A stretch of 64,000 bases of DNA from Streptomyces phaeolivaceus (GCF_009184865.1 NZ_CP045096.1:2976001-3040000), one strand, 5' to 3'; positions 54,701 to 63,319 are shown, counted from the stretch's first letter. Translations and numbers: made by a program. The notes: generated from the letters alone by a model not told the origin.

Positions 54701-55851
54701 GCCTGCGCGGCGGCCCGCTCCGGCGTCTGGAACATCGGCTCGGTGAACACCGGCGCCTGGAACACGGCCACGGCGGGCCGCGACGGCCGCGACGGCGCGT
54801 CCTCCGCGACGGGCGCGGCAGGCGCCGAGAACCCACCGGCGGCCTTGCGCGTGGTCCGGCGACGGGCCCGGCGCGGCCCGGCGTCCTCGGCCTCGGCGGC
54901 GGGGGACTCCTGCGCGGCCTGGGCCGGAACGGTCTCGGCGGCGGGGGCCTCGGCGACGGCAGCCTGCACCGTCTGCGGCGCGGCGCTCTCGGCCGCGACG
55001 GACGCAGCCGCCTCACCCTCGGGCGCACCGGCGGGGGTGGTCACCCGGCGGGTGGCCCGGCGGCGTGTACGGCCCTTGGGCGCGGCCTCCTCGGCCGCCT
55101 CCTCCGCGGGCTCCGGAACGGCGACGGGGGCGGGGGCTTCCACGGCCTCCGCCGGAGCCTCCACGACCTCGGCGGCCACGGGCTCACCGGCGGGCGCGGA
55201 CACCCGCCGCGTGGCACGACGGCGCGTACGACCGGCGGGCGCGACCTCCTCGACAGCGGCGGGTGCCTCGGCCGGGGCGGTGGTCACGGCGCCGGTCTCG
55301 GGCGCGGCCTCGACGGCACTCTCCTCGGCGGCCTTGGGCGCACCGGTGGGCGCGGAGGCGCGACGGGTCGCACGACGGCGCGTACGACCGGCGGGCGCGG
55401 GCTCCTCTACCTCGGCGGCGGGGGTCTCGGCGCTCTCGGTCACGGCGGCGACCGGGGCCACCGTCTCGACGACCTCGACGGCCTCGGCTTCCTTGGGCGC
55501 ACCGGCGGGCGCGGAGGCGCGACGGGTCGCACGACGGCGCGTACGACCAGCGGGCGCGACCTCTTCGACCTCGGCGGCTTCCTCGTCCACGTCCGCCTCA
55601 GCGGTCACGGCGGCCTCGTCGGCCGCGATGGCCTCGGCCACCTCGGCGGTCTCCTCGGCTGCCGCGAGGTCCTCGGAATCGGCGGCCGGTATGGCCGGCG
55701 CGGTGGTCTCCGCGGCCGCTTCGGAGGCGGCGGAGGGGGGTCCCGCGGGGCGGGACGCGGCACGGCGGCGACGGCGCGGCGGCAGGGTGTCGCTCGGCGT
55801 GTTGTGGTCGGAGCCCTGCGCGGGCTCGGCGGGTTCGATCGATTCGGGCAT
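51730..55851 (-). CDS. rne: Rne/Rng family ribonuclease (RNase E/G) with long disordered termini
   Basis: A 1,373-residue endoribonuclease. A ~630-residue N-terminal disordered region is rich in acid stretches and repeated GRTRRRATRRASAP-like basic units (four or five copies). Then comes the catalytic core: S1 domain (GVLEDNVLVEHYVNKEQATS region), metal Asp in MIVVDVNTGKF and VVIDFIDM, and the Zn-link CVHCNGRG. A C-terminal region has three more such basic units and a histone-like KKTAAKK tail. The core lies in the middle of the chain, the actinobacterial layout. The disordered arms likely bind RNA and degradosome partners. ATG at 55851. Confidence 0.93.
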   Translation of the reverse strand: MPESIEPAEPAQGSDHNTPSDTLPPRRRRRAASRPAGPPSAASEAAAETTAPAIPAADSEDLAAAEETAEVAEAIAADEAAVTAEADVDEEAAEVEEVAPAGRTRRRATRRASAPAGAPKEAEAVEVVETVAPVAAVTESAETPAAEVEEPAPAGRTRRRATRRASAPTGAPKAAEESAVEAAPETGAVTTAPAEAPAAVEEVAPAGRTRRRATRRVSAPAGEPVAAEVVEAPAEAVEAPAPVAVPEPAEEAAEEAAPKGRTRRRATRRVTTPAGAPEGEAAASVAAESAAPQTVQAAVAEAPAAETVPAQAAQESPAAEAEDAGPRRARRRTTRKAAGGFSAPAAPVAEDAPSRPSRPAVAVFQAPVFTEPMFQTPERAAAQAAAEARAETPVEVEEPAEAAATTDLGGFAEEENTGGSRRRRRRRGEPAEAEPPVAATVVADEPEEPEESEESEDTAEGDEYGEEESTGSRRRRRRGGRRRRRGESADADDAAEGDELAAEQAAQDAEDTAEQVDEDAEDEADEREDSGSGSSSSRRRRRRRRRAGDSGGDAESTPDDPERTVVKVREPRERRAKETEFSDEVQSIKGSTRLEAKKQRRREGREQGRRRVPIITEAEFLARREAVERVMVVRQSGERTQIGVLEDNVLVEHYVNKEQATSYVGNVYLGKVQNVLPSMEAAFIDIGKGRNAVLYAGEVNFEALGMANGPRRIESALKSGQSVLVQVTKDPIGHKGARLTSQVSLPGRYLVYVPEGSMTGISRKLPDTERARLKTILKKIVPEDAGVIVRTAAEGASEDELRRDVERLQAQWEDIQKKARNGNAPTLLYGEPDMTVRVVRDIFNEDFSKVIVSGEDAWETIHGYVSHVAPDLADRLTKWTSEVDVFATYRIDEQLMKALDRKVWLPSGGSLVIDKTEAMIVVDVNTGKFTGQGGNLEETVTRNNLEAAEEIVRQLRLRDLGGIVVIDFIDMVLESNRDLVLRRLLECLGRDRTKHQVAEVTSLGLVQMTRKRVGQGLLESFSETCVHCNGRGVIVHMDQPTAVGGGGGGGKRRKRGRGGAEHDHEHVTEAVESAESAELVEAEVAAEVAEPVALPSPEYEPDEELYSSVAEAEAAVGRGRSRRRATRRASAPSGAPKSREALATTVSEDRAPKSREAAEAEPVAVEDPVVEAPAAAPVAEEAAPKGRTRRRATRKVSAPAGAPAGAAADDAVVTVVEPVAEPVAEPVVEKAAEPVAEPVAESVVEPEAAAAESAAPARPRRRAVRKATAPTASAEAAVVVVPSAPVEEAAPAAGETGEAEAEAEAPAKKTAARKTAKKATAKKAATKKTAAAKKTVAKKATAKKTATKKAATKKTTVAAEQSSATVTASTDES

Positions 55852-55994
55852 GCGGGCGTTTCTCCCGTCAGGCTCCCGGGCGCCGCACCCGGTCCGGCAT
55901 TGCCGGTGACGTCCGCGGCTCGCGTCGTGCGCGACTGCCGCCGTCCGGGGCGCGGGCGCCGCACGGGAGCTCTCTGTGTCCTGTCTCGCCGGTT

Positions 55995-56016
55995 CCGTAC
56001 GCCATGTTGCGTACGG
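55995..56016. repeat. Inverted repeat upstream of rne
   Basis: CCGTACGC and GCGTACGG are perfect arms with a CATGTT loop, 144 bp upstream of the rne ATG, within the 245-bp region that should contain its promoter and 5' leader. Possible protein or RNase E target site; inference. Confidence 0.5.
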
Positions 56017-56096
56017 CCTGGCGAAAGTCTTGTGGTCGGTGCGCTGCCCGACCCAGGTGGCTCCCGGATCAGAGGGCGGCGCTACGGCGTCCGTCC

Positions 56097-56921
56097 CTAC
56101 GCGGGGCCTACCGGCGCCGACGCCTTCGCGGCGGCAGCGGGTTCGGCCGTTGAGAGGGCCGGCGCTGCCTCGCGGTCGGGCGCGAGCGGGTCGGTCACCG
56201 TGCCGGTCTCTTCATCGAAAGGCCCCTGCGCCAGCCTGGTCACCGCTGCGGGGACCGGCGGCGCCAGGTCGGCCACGGCGCGGAGACCGGACAGGACGTC
56301 GTCGGGTCGAACGGCAGGCGTCACGTGCCGAACAACCAGCCGCAGTATCGCACAGGGCTGGTCCGTCGGCCTATCAGCCTGGGGAGCGGGCGCTTCGGAA
56401 CCGCTTGGTCCGTCGCTTCCGTCCCGTCCGTCACGGCTTTCGAGAGCGACGACGGCTTCCCTCGCGTCGAAGGTACGCATGCCGTTCTTGGTCCTGCGCT
56501 GGACCTCGACGAGGTCCGCCGCCTTGAAGGCCTCGACCGCGCGCGCGGCGTCCGCCGGGTCCACGCCGTCCAGGCGCAGCTCCCACACGGAGGCCGTGAG
56601 CCGGTCGGCGAGCCCGGAGGTCCGGGCCTCGACCGCGTCGACGATGTCGAGCCCGGTGGGCAGCGACTCGTCGAGCAGGATCCTGAGCTTCTCCGGGTCG
56701 CGCGCGTCGGTGAGCGCGATCTCCAGATATTCCGCCTCACTGCCGGTGCCGGTGGGTGCGGCATTGGCGTACGACACCTTCGGATGCGGCGTGAACCCCG
56801 CCGAGTACGCCATCGGCACCTCGGCACGGCGCAGCGCACGCTCGAAGGCGCGCTGGAAGTCACGGTGGCTGGTGAACCGGAGGCGGCCGCGCTTGGTGTA
56901 GCGCAGTCGGATGCGCTGCAC
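56097..56921 (-). CDS. TIGR03936 family protein (radical-SAM-linked, DUF2344)
   Basis: 274 residues: MQRIRLRYTKRGRLRFTSHRDFQRAFERAL is split here by its strands and helices; SAGFTPHPKVSYANAAPTG and GSEAEYLEIALTDA are family hallmarks. DUF2344 is found fused to or beside B12-type radical SAM proteins; here the partner may be further upstream, outside the immediate neighbours. Function unknown. It lies 245 bp upstream of rne on the same strand. Confidence 0.85.
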   Translation of the reverse strand: MQRIRLRYTKRGRLRFTSHRDFQRAFERALRRAEVPMAYSAGFTPHPKVSYANAAPTGTGSEAEYLEIALTDARDPEKLRILLDESLPTGLDIVDAVEARTSGLADRLTASVWELRLDGVDPADAARAVEAFKAADLVEVQRRTKNGMRTFDAREAVVALESRDGRDGSDGPSGSEAPAPQADRPTDQPCAILRLVVRHVTPAVRPDDVLSGLRAVADLAPPVPAAVTRLAQGPFDEETGTVTDPLAPDREAAPALSTAEPAAAAKASAPVGPA

Positions 56922-56969
56922 CGCGGGTGCGGGCGGCGGGCCTTCGGGCTGTCGCTTGCCCAGTGTCGT

Positions 56970-57950
56970 TCAGTCCTTCGTGAGAGCGGTCGTACTCCTA
57001 CCAAGAGTACGTGGCTCGGCGACCTCCGGTTCCCGCCTGTGGACAGGCCGTGGCTCCGCAGGACGCCCGAGGAGGGCTGTCCGTATGCCGGCGCGGGCCT
57101 GGCGGACGGTCTCTCGGGCGGTGGCGAGGGCCTGCCGGGTGGTACGGCCCACAGCGCGTCCGACCTCCGCGACCGGCTTCCGGACGACGTCCCGTACGAA
57201 GTGGCCCGCGGGTGTGAGAACGGTCCGGTACACCCACCGCGTCGGCTCGACGAGGATCCACCGGAACAGCTCCGCCAGGAACCGTCCGAAGGCGAGCGAG
57301 ATCCGCCCGGCCACCCGCCACGCGTGCCCGAGGGCGTCGCCGATCTCCCGCCCGACGACGGCGAGCAGCCGCACGACCGGGCCGAGCACCCAACGCCACA
57401 CGGCGAGCGCGGGCAGCACGAGCAGCACACGCAGCGTCCAGTACACGCCGAGCCAGAGCCCGGTGAGGATCATCCGCACGAGCCACACCGCACCCCGGGC
57501 CACCCACGCGATCGCGTGCCCCACGGGTGTCAGCGCGTACCCGTACAGCCACACGGCCGGTACGACGAGGAGATACCGCACCAACCAGGCGACACCCCGT
57601 CCGAACGGCGTCAGCACCCACCGGTACAGCCACACCGCCGGCACGACGAGCAGCCGGTACCCGAGCCATCCGAGCGCCTTGGCGACCGGCACGACGACAT
57701 ACCGCCACAGCGCCACCGACGGCCACACGACGACCCGGCCGAGCCACAGCGACGCCCGGCCGAGCGGTCGCAGCACGGTGTCCGTCAGGAACCGCCCGCC
57801 CCCCACCAACGCGTCCCACACCATCCGCACCGGCACGACCAGCACGAGCACGACGATCCGCACGGGAACCCGGACGGCGACGACGAGACACCCCTCGGGT
57901 GCCTGCCGCTCGGGCGTCCGCTGCCGGGCGGGCCTCTTCTCCAGGTCCAT
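56970..57950 (-). CDS. Tryptophan-rich repeat membrane protein
   Basis: 326 residues; a dozen or so hydrophobic segments of similar build: VVPAVWLYRWVLTPFGRGV, VWLYGYALTPVGHAIAWV, VGYRLLV, ending VYRTVLTPAGHFVRDVVRK. Each has aromatic (W/Y) residues, a Val/Leu run and a TP(F/V)G turn. The N-terminus is short and basic. No family recognised. The pattern suggests tandem duplication of a short membrane hairpin. Read direction is the same as rne, and it is divergent from the collagen-like gene 252 bp away. Confidence 0.75.
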   Translation of the reverse strand: MDLEKRPARQRTPERQAPEGCLVVAVRVPVRIVVLVLVVPVRMVWDALVGGGRFLTDTVLRPLGRASLWLGRVVVWPSVALWRYVVVPVAKALGWLGYRLLVVPAVWLYRWVLTPFGRGVAWLVRYLLVVPAVWLYGYALTPVGHAIAWVARGAVWLVRMILTGLWLGVYWTLRVLLVLPALAVWRWVLGPVVRLLAVVGREIGDALGHAWRVAGRISLAFGRFLAELFRWILVEPTRWVYRTVLTPAGHFVRDVVRKPVAEVGRAVGRTTRQALATARETVRQARAGIRTALLGRPAEPRPVHRREPEVAEPRTLGRSTTALTKD

Positions 57951-58202
57951 GACGGCGTAGACGCCTCAGCGCCCTGTCCGGATCCACCCGGACGCCCGCG
58001 AATTCACCTGCCGTACCTCCTCGCACCCCACAAGTAACCGCTCACAGCGCCGAATTAGCCCACCCGGGACGGCCAGTTACGCCGATTTGATGATCTACGT
58101 CCCCGTCCGGTCCAGCGCGCTGGTCGGGTCGGTGGACAGGGGTGAGGCTCACGATCGAGTGCGGGGAAAAGCCCCAAACCGGTTGAAGCAAGGAGCACAT
58201 AG

Positions 58203-59726
58203 ATGAGTCCTGAGCGCAGGACGATCTCGCTGATAGGCCCGCTGGCCCGCCACAGATTCGCCAGGGTCGGCACCGTCGCCTCACTCGCGCTGGCGGTGAC
58301 GGCCGCACTGGCCGGCCCCGCCGCCGCGGCAACGCGAAGCGTGTCCGAGCACTCCACCACGACGAGGGCCGGCACCGACGAATGCCCTCCCGCCGACGAA
58401 CACGGCGAGCACCACGACGACGGCCAGCACCAGGCCGGGAACGACGGATCGTCCGACTGGTACGACCAGGACGGCCACGCGCGCACGACGGCACTCGGCG
58501 GCAACGACGACCAGTGCGAGCAGGAACCCGGCGGTCCGACCGGACCCCCCGGACCGACAGGGCCTCCCGGGCCGGTCGGACCGAAGGGTGAGCCCGGGAA
58601 GCAGGGCAAGCCCGGGGAGAAGGGCGACCCCGGAGAGAAGGGTGACCCCGGAGAGAAGGGTGACCCCGGAGAGAAGGGTGACCCCGGTCTCAAGGGCGAC
58701 CCGGGCGAAAAGGGCGACCCGGGCCTCAAGGGCGACCCCGGTGAACAGGGCGACCCGGGCCTCAAGGGCGACCCGGGCGAGAAGGGTGACCCCGGTGAGC
58801 AGGGCGAACCCGGCCTTAAGGGCGACCCCGGTGAACAGGGCGAGAAGGGCGAGACCGGCGAGAAGGGCGACAAGGGCGAGAAGGGCGAACCCGGCAAGGT
58901 GGGCCCCGCAGGCCCCGCCGGCCCCACCGGCCCCTGCTCCGACATCGACGCGGTGCAGGACTCCAAGAAGCGCGAGTTCCGGGTCGTACTGTCCAAGGGA
59001 CGGGTCTTCGCGGGCATCCGCGACCTCCAGGGCAAGGCAGAGCACCCGTTCCTGTGGACCGACCTCACCAGCCACCCCAACTTCCCCGCAGGCGGCCGTG
59101 ATTCGCAGGGCCGCCACGTCGGCCACGCCTGCGGCGTCTCCGTCAGCACGCACTCGCCCGACGACAGCCAGGAACACGCCCAGAAGGAACACGGGCAGAA
59201 GGAAACCGGCAAGGACACCGGCAAGGAGACGGGCAAGGAGCACGCCGACGGCAGCGGCCAGAGCCACAGCCAGGGCACCAGCCAGGGTCACACCCAGCAG
59301 ACCGGCCAGAGCCAGAGCCAGGGCCAGGGCCAGACGCAGACGGGCCAGAGCCAGAGTCACGGGCAGAGTTCGGGTCAGAGCCACGCCCAGAGCACGGGCC
59401 AGGCCACCACCGGCAAGGACCAGACGCAGAGCGCGAGCCAGCAGCACGGCGGCACGGACACCGGCAAGGACCACGGCGAGGACAAGGGCCAGTACAAGGG
59501 CGACCACGCGAGCGCCGACAAGGGCCTCGTCAGGTTCAACGTCGTCACCACCGTGGGCCAGGTCTGGGAGACCACCTGCGTCCCGGTCGACACGCGCCCC
59601 CACGCCACCCTGAACTGCGACGACGCCCGCGGCAACCCGCGCCCCTGGTACCGGGTCGAGCTCCAGCCCTCGGACAACATCGTCAACGGCGGCTCGATCG
59701 TCACCCCCCGTGTGACCGGCCGGTAG
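58203..59726 (+). CDS. Secreted collagen-like protein with split C-terminal domain
   Basis: 507 residues. Signal peptide (1-43; [21 protein letters not shown]), an acidic His-rich N-terminal region, then 45 uninterrupted Gly-X-Y triplets (111-245; [16 protein letters not shown]), a short globular piece ([20 protein letters not shown]), a 110-residue Gln/Ser/Thr/His-rich low-complexity insert, and a C-terminal piece ([18 protein letters not shown]...). The globular domain looks interrupted by the insert. Triplets are rich in GDP/GEK charge pairs, the way bacterial collagens stabilise a triple helix without hydroxyproline. SD GGAG precedes ATG 58203. Followed by a hairpin at 59736. Confidence 0.88.
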   Translation: MSPERRTISLIGPLARHRFARVGTVASLALAVTAALAGPAAAATRSVSEHSTTTRAGTDECPPADEHGEHHDDGQHQAGNDGSSDWYDQDGHARTTALGGNDDQCEQEPGGPTGPPGPTGPPGPVGPKGEPGKQGKPGEKGDPGEKGDPGEKGDPGEKGDPGLKGDPGEKGDPGLKGDPGEQGDPGLKGDPGEKGDPGEQGEPGLKGDPGEQGEKGETGEKGDKGEKGEPGKVGPAGPAGPTGPCSDIDAVQDSKKREFRVVLSKGRVFAGIRDLQGKAEHPFLWTDLTSHPNFPAGGRDSQGRHVGHACGVSVSTHSPDDSQEHAQKEHGQKETGKDTGKETGKEHADGSGQSHSQGTSQGHTQQTGQSQSQGQGQTQTGQSQSHGQSSGQSHAQSTGQATTGKDQTQSASQQHGGTDTGKDHGEDKGQYKGDHASADKGLVRFNVVTTVGQVWETTCVPVDTRPHATLNCDDARGNPRPWYRVELQPSDNIVNGGSIVTPRVTGR

Positions 59727-59735
59727 CACCTGAGA

Positions 59736-59778
59736 AGGGGTGCCCGGAGAACGGCCGACCGGCCCTCCGGACACCCCT
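59736..59778 (+). terminator. Terminator after the collagen-like gene
   Basis: GGGGTGCCCGGA and TCCGGACACCCC form a stem with one mismatch, with an inner GCCG/CGGC step, starting 10 bp after the stop. Confidence 0.7.
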
Positions 59779-59807
59779 CAAGACCCGGGCCCGCACGGCC
59801 CTGGCGG

Positions 59808-59935
59808 TCAGTGGCTGTGGCTGTGCCGCGCACTCCCCACCGGCTGCTTGACCGACAACGGCAGCAGCTTCTTCCCGGTCGGACCGATCTGGATGTGGGT
59901 GTCCATCTGCGGCCATATACCAACGCACCAAAATC
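59808..59935 (-). pseudogene. 3' end of a host gene interrupted by integration (candidate)
   Basis: On the minus strand the frame ends ...VKQPVGSARHSHSH then stop (59808-59810) and is open for about 43 codons up to an in-frame TAG near the recombinase start. It has no start codon of its own beyond ATG at 59906 (MDTHIQIGPTGKK) and no upstream body in the window. This fits a host gene whose larger part is on the far side of the element. A complete 32-residue peptide from ATG 59906 is possible but less likely. Confidence 0.5.
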
Positions 59936-59952
59936 CACGCTACGTTGATGAC

Positions 59953-61572
59953 ATGGGAACCCGCACGAGGACGCGAGCAGCGGCGGAGCAGAAGCAGTAC
60001 GCCATCGAGGCCGAGTGGACGGAGGCAGACCTTGCGCTTCTGGAGGACTTGAAGAGGGCGGAGGCCCAGTTACCGGACGACGCTCCAAGAGCGCTCTTGT
60101 CCGTGCGGCTGTCTGTCCTTACTGATGACACGACGTCGCCGGTAAGGCAGGAACTCGATCTGCGTGTGCTCGCCCGGGAGCGCGGTTGTCGCGTGGTGGG
60201 CGTCGCCAGCGACTTGAACGTGTCGGCGACGAAGGTCCCGCCCTGGAAGCGCAAGGAACTCGGGGACTGGCTCAACAATCAGGCGCCGGAGTTCGACGAG
60301 ATTCTCTTCTGGAAGCTCGACCGCTTCGTGCGGCGCCTCTCGGACCTCAGCACCATGATCGACTGGTGCCTGAAGTACGGGAAGAATCTCGTCTCCAAGA
60401 ACGACTCGATCGACCTGACCACGACAGCCGGGAAGATCATGGTCACGATCATCGGCGGCATCGCTGAGATCGAGGCGGCCAACACGAGCACGCGCGTCGC
60501 CAGCCTCTGGGACTACACGAAGACACAGAGCGACTGGCTCGTGGGCAAGCCCGCGTACGGCTACGAGACAGCGTTGAACGAGGACGGCAAGGTCGTTCTC
60601 GTCATCAACAGCGACGCCTCCAAGGCGCTGCATTGGTGCCGCAAGGCCGCCATGAGGACCAGGGCCGCTTCCGCTCGACGCATGGTCAAGGTGCTCGTAC
60701 GAGCCGGACTCTGCGGCCCCGGACTGACAGCGGCGACGCTGCTCCGCCGACTTCGGAACCCCGCGCTCATGGGGTACCGGGTAGAAGAGGACAAGAACGG
60801 AGGCGTGCGCCGCTCGAAGGTCGTCCTGGGTAACAACGGGAAGCCCATCCGCGTCGCCGACCCCATCTTCACGGAGGACGAGTTCGGGAGCCTCCAGAAG
60901 TCATTGGACACACGCGGGAAGAACCAGCCCGCCCGCAACCCGGACGGCGCGACAAAGTTCCTCGGAGTCCTGATCTGCCAGGACTGCGAAACCAACATGA
61001 CGGTGCAGAGGACCCGCACCAAAGGCAGGTCGTACGAGTACCTGCGTTGCGGCAAGTGTCGCGGCGGGGGTCTGGGAGCGCCCAACCCCCAGGAGGTCTA
61101 CAGCAAGCTCGTCGATGACGTGCTGAGGGTTCTCGGCGACGAGCCGGTCATGACGCGCGAGTACCGGCAGGGCGCCGAGGCGCGCAAGGAACAGCAGCGG
61201 CTCGAAGAGTCCGTCAGCTACTACATGACCGGCCTTGAGCCCGACGGCCGCTTCACGAAGACGCGGTTCACCAAGGAAAGGGCTGAGAAGACGCTGGACG
61301 ACCTCATCAAGCAGTTGGAGGCCATGGACCCCGAGTCCACCAAGGACCGCTGGGTCGCCGTGCACAACGGCAAGTCGTTCCGCGCTCACTGGGAGGAAGG
61401 CGGTATGGAGGCCATGGCTGCCGATCTTCTTCGGGTCGGCGTGAAGTGCAAGGTCAAGCGGACCAAGGTCAAGGGCGTACGCGCCCCGAGCATTCACATG
61501 AAGCTCCTGATCCCCAGGGATGTGCGAGACCGCCTGATACTCAAAGAGGACGACTTCGCGGAAGGTTTCTGA
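59953..61572 (+). CDS. Large serine recombinase (integrase)
   Basis: 539 residues from ATG 59953. The resolvase catalytic domain has the nucleophile Ser54 (SVRLSVLTDDTTSPVRQ). EILFWKLDRFVRRLSDLSTM and SKNDSIDLTTTAG (active-site Arg/Asp region) are present, with GIAEIEAANTSTRV as the hinge. Then a recombinase domain (LRRLRNPALMGYRVEE), a zinc ribbon (CQDCETNMTV and LRCGKCRGG) and a coiled coil (EQQRLEESVSYY). A TTA codon is in frame at codon 40, unusual in this genome. The extended frame to 59740 reads across the host fragment and is rejected. It ends convergently with the rep operon. Confidence 0.93.
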   Translation: MGTRTRTRAAAEQKQYAIEAEWTEADLALLEDLKRAEAQLPDDAPRALLSVRLSVLTDDTTSPVRQELDLRVLARERGCRVVGVASDLNVSATKVPPWKRKELGDWLNNQAPEFDEILFWKLDRFVRRLSDLSTMIDWCLKYGKNLVSKNDSIDLTTTAGKIMVTIIGGIAEIEAANTSTRVASLWDYTKTQSDWLVGKPAYGYETALNEDGKVVLVINSDASKALHWCRKAAMRTRAASARRMVKVLVRAGLCGPGLTAATLLRRLRNPALMGYRVEEDKNGGVRRSKVVLGNNGKPIRVADPIFTEDEFGSLQKSLDTRGKNQPARNPDGATKFLGVLICQDCETNMTVQRTRTKGRSYEYLRCGKCRGGGLGAPNPQEVYSKLVDDVLRVLGDEPVMTREYRQGAEARKEQQRLEESVSYYMTGLEPDGRFTKTRFTKERAEKTLDDLIKQLEAMDPESTKDRWVAVHNGKSFRAHWEEGGMEAMAADLLRVGVKCKVKRTKVKGVRAPSIHMKLLIPRDVRDRLILKEDDFAEGF

Positions 61573-61597
61573 GACAGCCCAGCCGATACGCGAGCGC

Positions 61598-61629
61598 AGC
61601 CGCCTTCCTAGGACCATGGGGAGGCGGCT
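61598..61629. terminator. Terminator between recombinase and rep ends
   Basis: AGCCGCCT and AGGCGGCT perfect arms with a 16-base loop, then TTCTC, 26 bp after the recombinase stop. It may work for both strands. Confidence 0.7.
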
Positions 61630-61636
61630 TCTCGTC

Positions 61637-61798
61637 TCACTCGGACCACGACGTGGGATCAAACGGTTCCTCCGTACCGTCGTCGTCAACGATCACGATC
61701 TCGCTGTCGATGAGGCTCGTAGACCTGCCGACGCCAGACCGGGGTAGCACCGACCACCAAGGCTGTTGAGGTTCAGGCAGTGCGGTTATTGACCCCAC
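61637..61798 (-). CDS. Small acidic ORF overlapping the rep 3' end
   Basis: A 53-residue frame from GTG 61798 overlaps the last 26 bases of rep; an internal GTG at 61750 would give 37 residues. The product is acidic in its second half (SEIVIVDDDGTEEPFDP). It sits between rep and the recombinase, where excision factors are often found in such elements, but it has no recognisable DNA-binding motif. Low confidence. Confidence 0.35.
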   Translation of the reverse strand: MGSITALPEPQQPWWSVLPRSGVGRSTSLIDSEIVIVDDDGTEEPFDPTSWSE

Positions 61799-63271
61799 TC
61801 CCCTCTTTCAACGCCTCCACCCCGAGCCGCCGGGACACTGCAAGGTCGTCGGCGATTCCGGACGCGATGAGCGCAGCACCGGATGTGTGGCCGGAGCCGA
61901 CGTAACGCCAGTGCGCTTCAGTGACCGTGCCGGGGATGTCGGCACGGCCGACGTGGTGAGCACGCTCGGCGCGTAGCGCTGCGTACGTCGTCGAGTAAGC
62001 GCGGGATTTGGTGAGGATGTGGCCCCGGTAGCCGAGGGTGTGGGCCCAGGTGCGCAGGTGCAGCGGCTCGTATTCAGGAAGGCCGCCGAGGAGCCAGCAC
62101 GCTCGCATCAGGTTGCGGACGTGATCGCTTACGGGTGTTGTGGAGATGTCGTCCCAGGTAGTGACCCTGTGGTCGGTGCCGGCGCCCGTCTCTCCGGCTC
62201 CCTTGGTGACGTACTTGGCCACGTATGCGGCCACGGCATCGTCGTCAGGGCCGTCGCCGTCAGTGCGCAGGGGGCGGGCGTCGATCTGGGTGCCCCAGCG
62301 GAGGGTGAGTTCGCCGACGGCAGGACTGTGGGGAGTGCGGACCAGGACGCGTCGGGCCGAGGCTCGTACGGCGTCGATGAGCCGGTCCGCAGTGCCCCAT
62401 GCGGGAGGCTCGTCGTCCGGTCCGGCCGGGCCGTCGAGGCGGACGACGGCGTGTACGTGGACGGCCGCCCGTTTCTGATACTCGGCGACGCGTGCGAAGG
62501 ACAACCGGGCGTGCTCGGCGAAGCGGGACTGTACGAGGCCCGCCGAGGTGGCGAGGTGTCGGCGGACGCCGATGACGAACCGGTCCCACAGTTTGCCCGC
62601 GTGTGCGTGCCAGAGCACGTGGGCTGTGTAGTCGTAGCAGTCGGTGCAGAGGGGTTGGCCGACGAGGGAGGCGTCCGGGGTGTGGATGGCGGCGCAGCCG
62701 AGGGGGCGATCGTGTTCGCAGGTGCTGCCGTCGCGGCGGGGGCGGCACCGGTTGTCTCCGGCGCGGTGGACCGGGCCGAAGGAGGGGGCGGTCAGGGTGA
62801 TGAAGAGCCGGGGGTGGTGGCGGACCGTGGCGGGGATGTTCTTGCCGCCGGTCAGGCCCGCGCGGACGAGGTGGAAGGTGTCGCCCGCGTGGAGTCGGGA
62901 GCACGGAGCGCAGACGGTTGCGCGTCGGTTGCGGCAGCGGACGAGGAGGCGTTCGCCGGGTTCGGCACGGGTGTCGTACTGGCTGAGGATCTCGCCGGTT
63001 GCCGTGTCCAGGGTGGTGGTTGAGCCGGAGAGGTGGACGGGGTGGGAGCAGCCGCCGGTGGCGGTGATCTGGTCCAGCCAGCGTGTGAACTGGGGGTCTT
63101 GGGCGAGGCGGATTGCGTCGCGGTCTGCTTCGGGGAGCTGACGCAGGCGCGCCGCGCGGTCGAGGACGGCGCGCCTGTCAGCCGGGGTGTGCTCCGGGGT
63201 GATGGTGGTGACCTTCCAGGGTGGGCCGCCGTAGCGGCACGGATGTGGCTGGGTAGCGCGCAGTCGGTCAT
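61773..63271 (-). CDS. RepSA-like replication initiator, N-terminal start disrupted
   Basis: The frame ending at 61773 encodes a rolling-circle initiator with Cys-rich N-terminal part (CRNRRATVCAPCSRLHAGDT), HPRLFITLTAPSFGPVHRAG, CYDYTAHVLWHAHAG, the HUH site RAAVHVHAVVRLDG, and AYVAKYVTKGAGETGAG. It is open from 63330 to 61773 but has no ATG, GTG or TTG before GTG 62618, deep in the gene. A good SD (AAGGAAG) with ATG 63271 (MTDCALPSH) opens a different frame. A one-base change near 63240 would join the two, so the gene may be frameshifted, or use a rare start. Confidence 0.8.
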
Positions 63272-63319
63272 GGGGATCACTTCCTTGGGTGGGTGTGTGT
63301 GGGGTGGGGTGGGGTGGGG

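Noticed and set aside
52654..56901. 1,415-codon plus-strand frame opposite rne
   Set aside because: Antisense shadow of the repeat-rich rne; composition is Gly/Leu/Arg with no motifs.
58281..59774. 497-codon minus-strand frame opposite the collagen-like gene
   Set aside because: Repetitive LALLA pattern is the antisense reading of Gly-X-Y codons.
59740..59952. N-terminal extension of the recombinase to 59740
   Set aside because: Reads through the host-gene remnant and terminator; homology and SD spacing favour ATG 59953.
62852..63280. 142-codon minus frame MIPMTDCALPSH...
   Set aside because: After the first residues it becomes Ser/Pro/Ala-rich shadow of rep; only its start site is relevant, as the possible original rep start.
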